Program-made: the position numbers and the translations under genes | DNA from: Bariatricus massiliensis | GTDB lineage: Bacteria > Bacillota > Clostridia > Lachnospirales > Lachnospiraceae | Assembly: GCF_900086725.1 (NCBI RefSeq) | Contig: NZ_LT574838.1 | Span: 825,140 to 876,647, forward strand | Direction of reading: 5' to 3' | DNA length: 51,508 bases | The notes under the pieces: model-generated | What the model was told of the DNA's origin: nothing | What the model saw: only the letters and a program-made list of their open reading frames with translations | The model's database searches: none | Shown here: piece after piece, positions 51,069 through 51,508 of the stretch | How positions within the stretch are numbered: position 1 is the stretch's first letter | Layout of the letters: every line of letters starts with the position of its first letter

Positions 51069-51508
51069 TTACAGGCGCACAGGCACGCCCTTTTCTCTTA
51101 AGTATTCTTTTACTTCCCTGATCTCTAATTCTTTATAATGGAACAGTGATGCCGCAAGCGCTGCATCCGCCCTGCCCTTTTCACTGAGCGCGTCATAAAA
51201 ATGGGACAGCTCACCGGCGCCCCCGGAAGCGATAACCGGAATGGACACCGTCTCCGCGATGGTTCTGGTGAGTTCCAGATCATACCCCGCCTTCGTGCCG
51301 TCGCAGTCCATGCTGGTCAGCAGAATCTCCCCGGCTCCAAGCTTCTCCACACGGGCCGCCCACTCGACCGCGTCGATTCCCATGTCAATCCGTCCGCCGT
51401 TCTTATAGATATTCCATCCGCTTCCATCCTCACGCCTCTTGGCATCAATGGCTACTACCACACACTGGCTGCCGAACTTATCGGCCGCTTCACTGACCAG
51501 CACCGGGC
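51069..51508 (-). CDS. hisF: Imidazole glycerol phosphate synthase subunit HisF (partial)
   Basis: Cyclase subunit of IGP synthase in histidine synthesis. About the C-terminal 146 residues are visible; the gene runs off the window edge, and the first in-frame GTG inside the window (51503) is not a start. TIM-barrel sequences are diagnostic: CVVVAIDAKRREDG, VEKLGAGEILLTSMDCDGTK, IPVIASGGAGEL and ADAALAASLFHY. HisF of about 253 residues is usual, so about 105 residues lie outside. The other his genes would be expected beyond the edge. Confidence 0.95.
   Translation of the reverse strand, partial: PVLVSEAADKFGSQCVVVAIDAKRREDGSGWNIYKNGGRIDMGIDAVEWAARVEKLGAGEILLTSMDCDGTKAGYDLELTRTIAETVSIPVIASGGAGELSHFYDALSEKGRADAALAASLFHYKELEIREVKEYLREKGVPVRL

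Noticed and set aside
1..51508. CRISPR arrays, insertion sequences, tRNA or rRNA genes
   Set aside because: No regularly spaced repeats, transposase genes with terminal repeats, or tRNA/rRNA-like sequences were seen by eye. The Rpn-like gene is related by name to transposases but shows no terminal repeats.

Overview
The window reads as a chromosome segment of an anaerobic, spore-forming Firmicute, most likely a Lachnospiraceae-type gut Clostridium. The evidence is the sporulation operon spoIIAA-spoIIAB-sigF, an alpha/beta-type small acid-soluble spore protein, a T-box leader on valS, AddAB in place of RecBCD, a type 1B dihydroorotate dehydrogenase (PyrD plus PyrK), and strong AGGAGG ribosome binding sites. 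Species assignment is inference. Nearly every gene lies on the minus strand; only an Rpn-family nuclease gene and an XRE-cupin regulator are on the plus strand. I saw no tRNA, rRNA, CRISPR array or insertion sequence.

Layout: 1-1179 holds the spoIIA operon (sigF cut by the window edge). 1323-6310 holds a membrane-anchored TPR protein, a 44-residue small gene, folC and an LTA-synthase-like phosphotransferase with an extra C-terminal domain. 6343-9456 is valS with a complete T-box leader and promoter. 9490-13008 is the purine cluster purE-purM-purN-purD. 13082-16114 holds a long M29-type aminopeptidase, two membrane proteins and a 50-residue membrane peptide. 16127-20775 is the pyrimidine operon pyrC-pyrF-pyrK-pyrD-pyrE. 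20888-26017 is a cell-division and envelope block: a CdaR-like regulator, ftsE, ftsX, a coiled-coil M23-type protein with an altered active site, and a CtpB-like protease. 26238-29579 holds a divergent WecG-like glycosyltransferase, a spore protein, and a PadR-DUF1700-DUF4097-PspC envelope module behind a consensus promoter overlapped by a palindrome. 29849-30745 is an Rpn/PD-(D/E)XK protein.

30811-38636 is the most distinctive region: seven co-directional genes and a divergent regulator that together look like an oxidative hydroxyproline catabolic system. A proline-racemase-family epimerase, a four-polypeptide flavo-iron-sulfur dehydrogenase, a DapA-family deaminase and an aldehyde dehydrogenase would take trans-4-hydroxy-L-proline to 2-oxoglutarate. 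This route is best known from aerobic proteobacteria; the known gut-clostridial route uses a glycyl-radical dehydratase instead. The dehydrogenase subunits are arranged differently from the classical three-subunit enzyme.

38757-51508 is mainly housekeeping: DUF1294 protein, addA and addB, hflX, a TPR lipoprotein, a zinc/cadmium-type P1B ATPase with its CadC-like ArsR regulator and operator, ung, and the 3' part of hisF (cut by the window edge).

Stretches over about 300 bases without a gene are 8992-9541 (valS T-box leader, promoter, purD terminator), 29484-29848 (padR promoter/operator, then the rpn leader) and 37635-38039 (divergent promoters and repeats of the hydroxyproline region).
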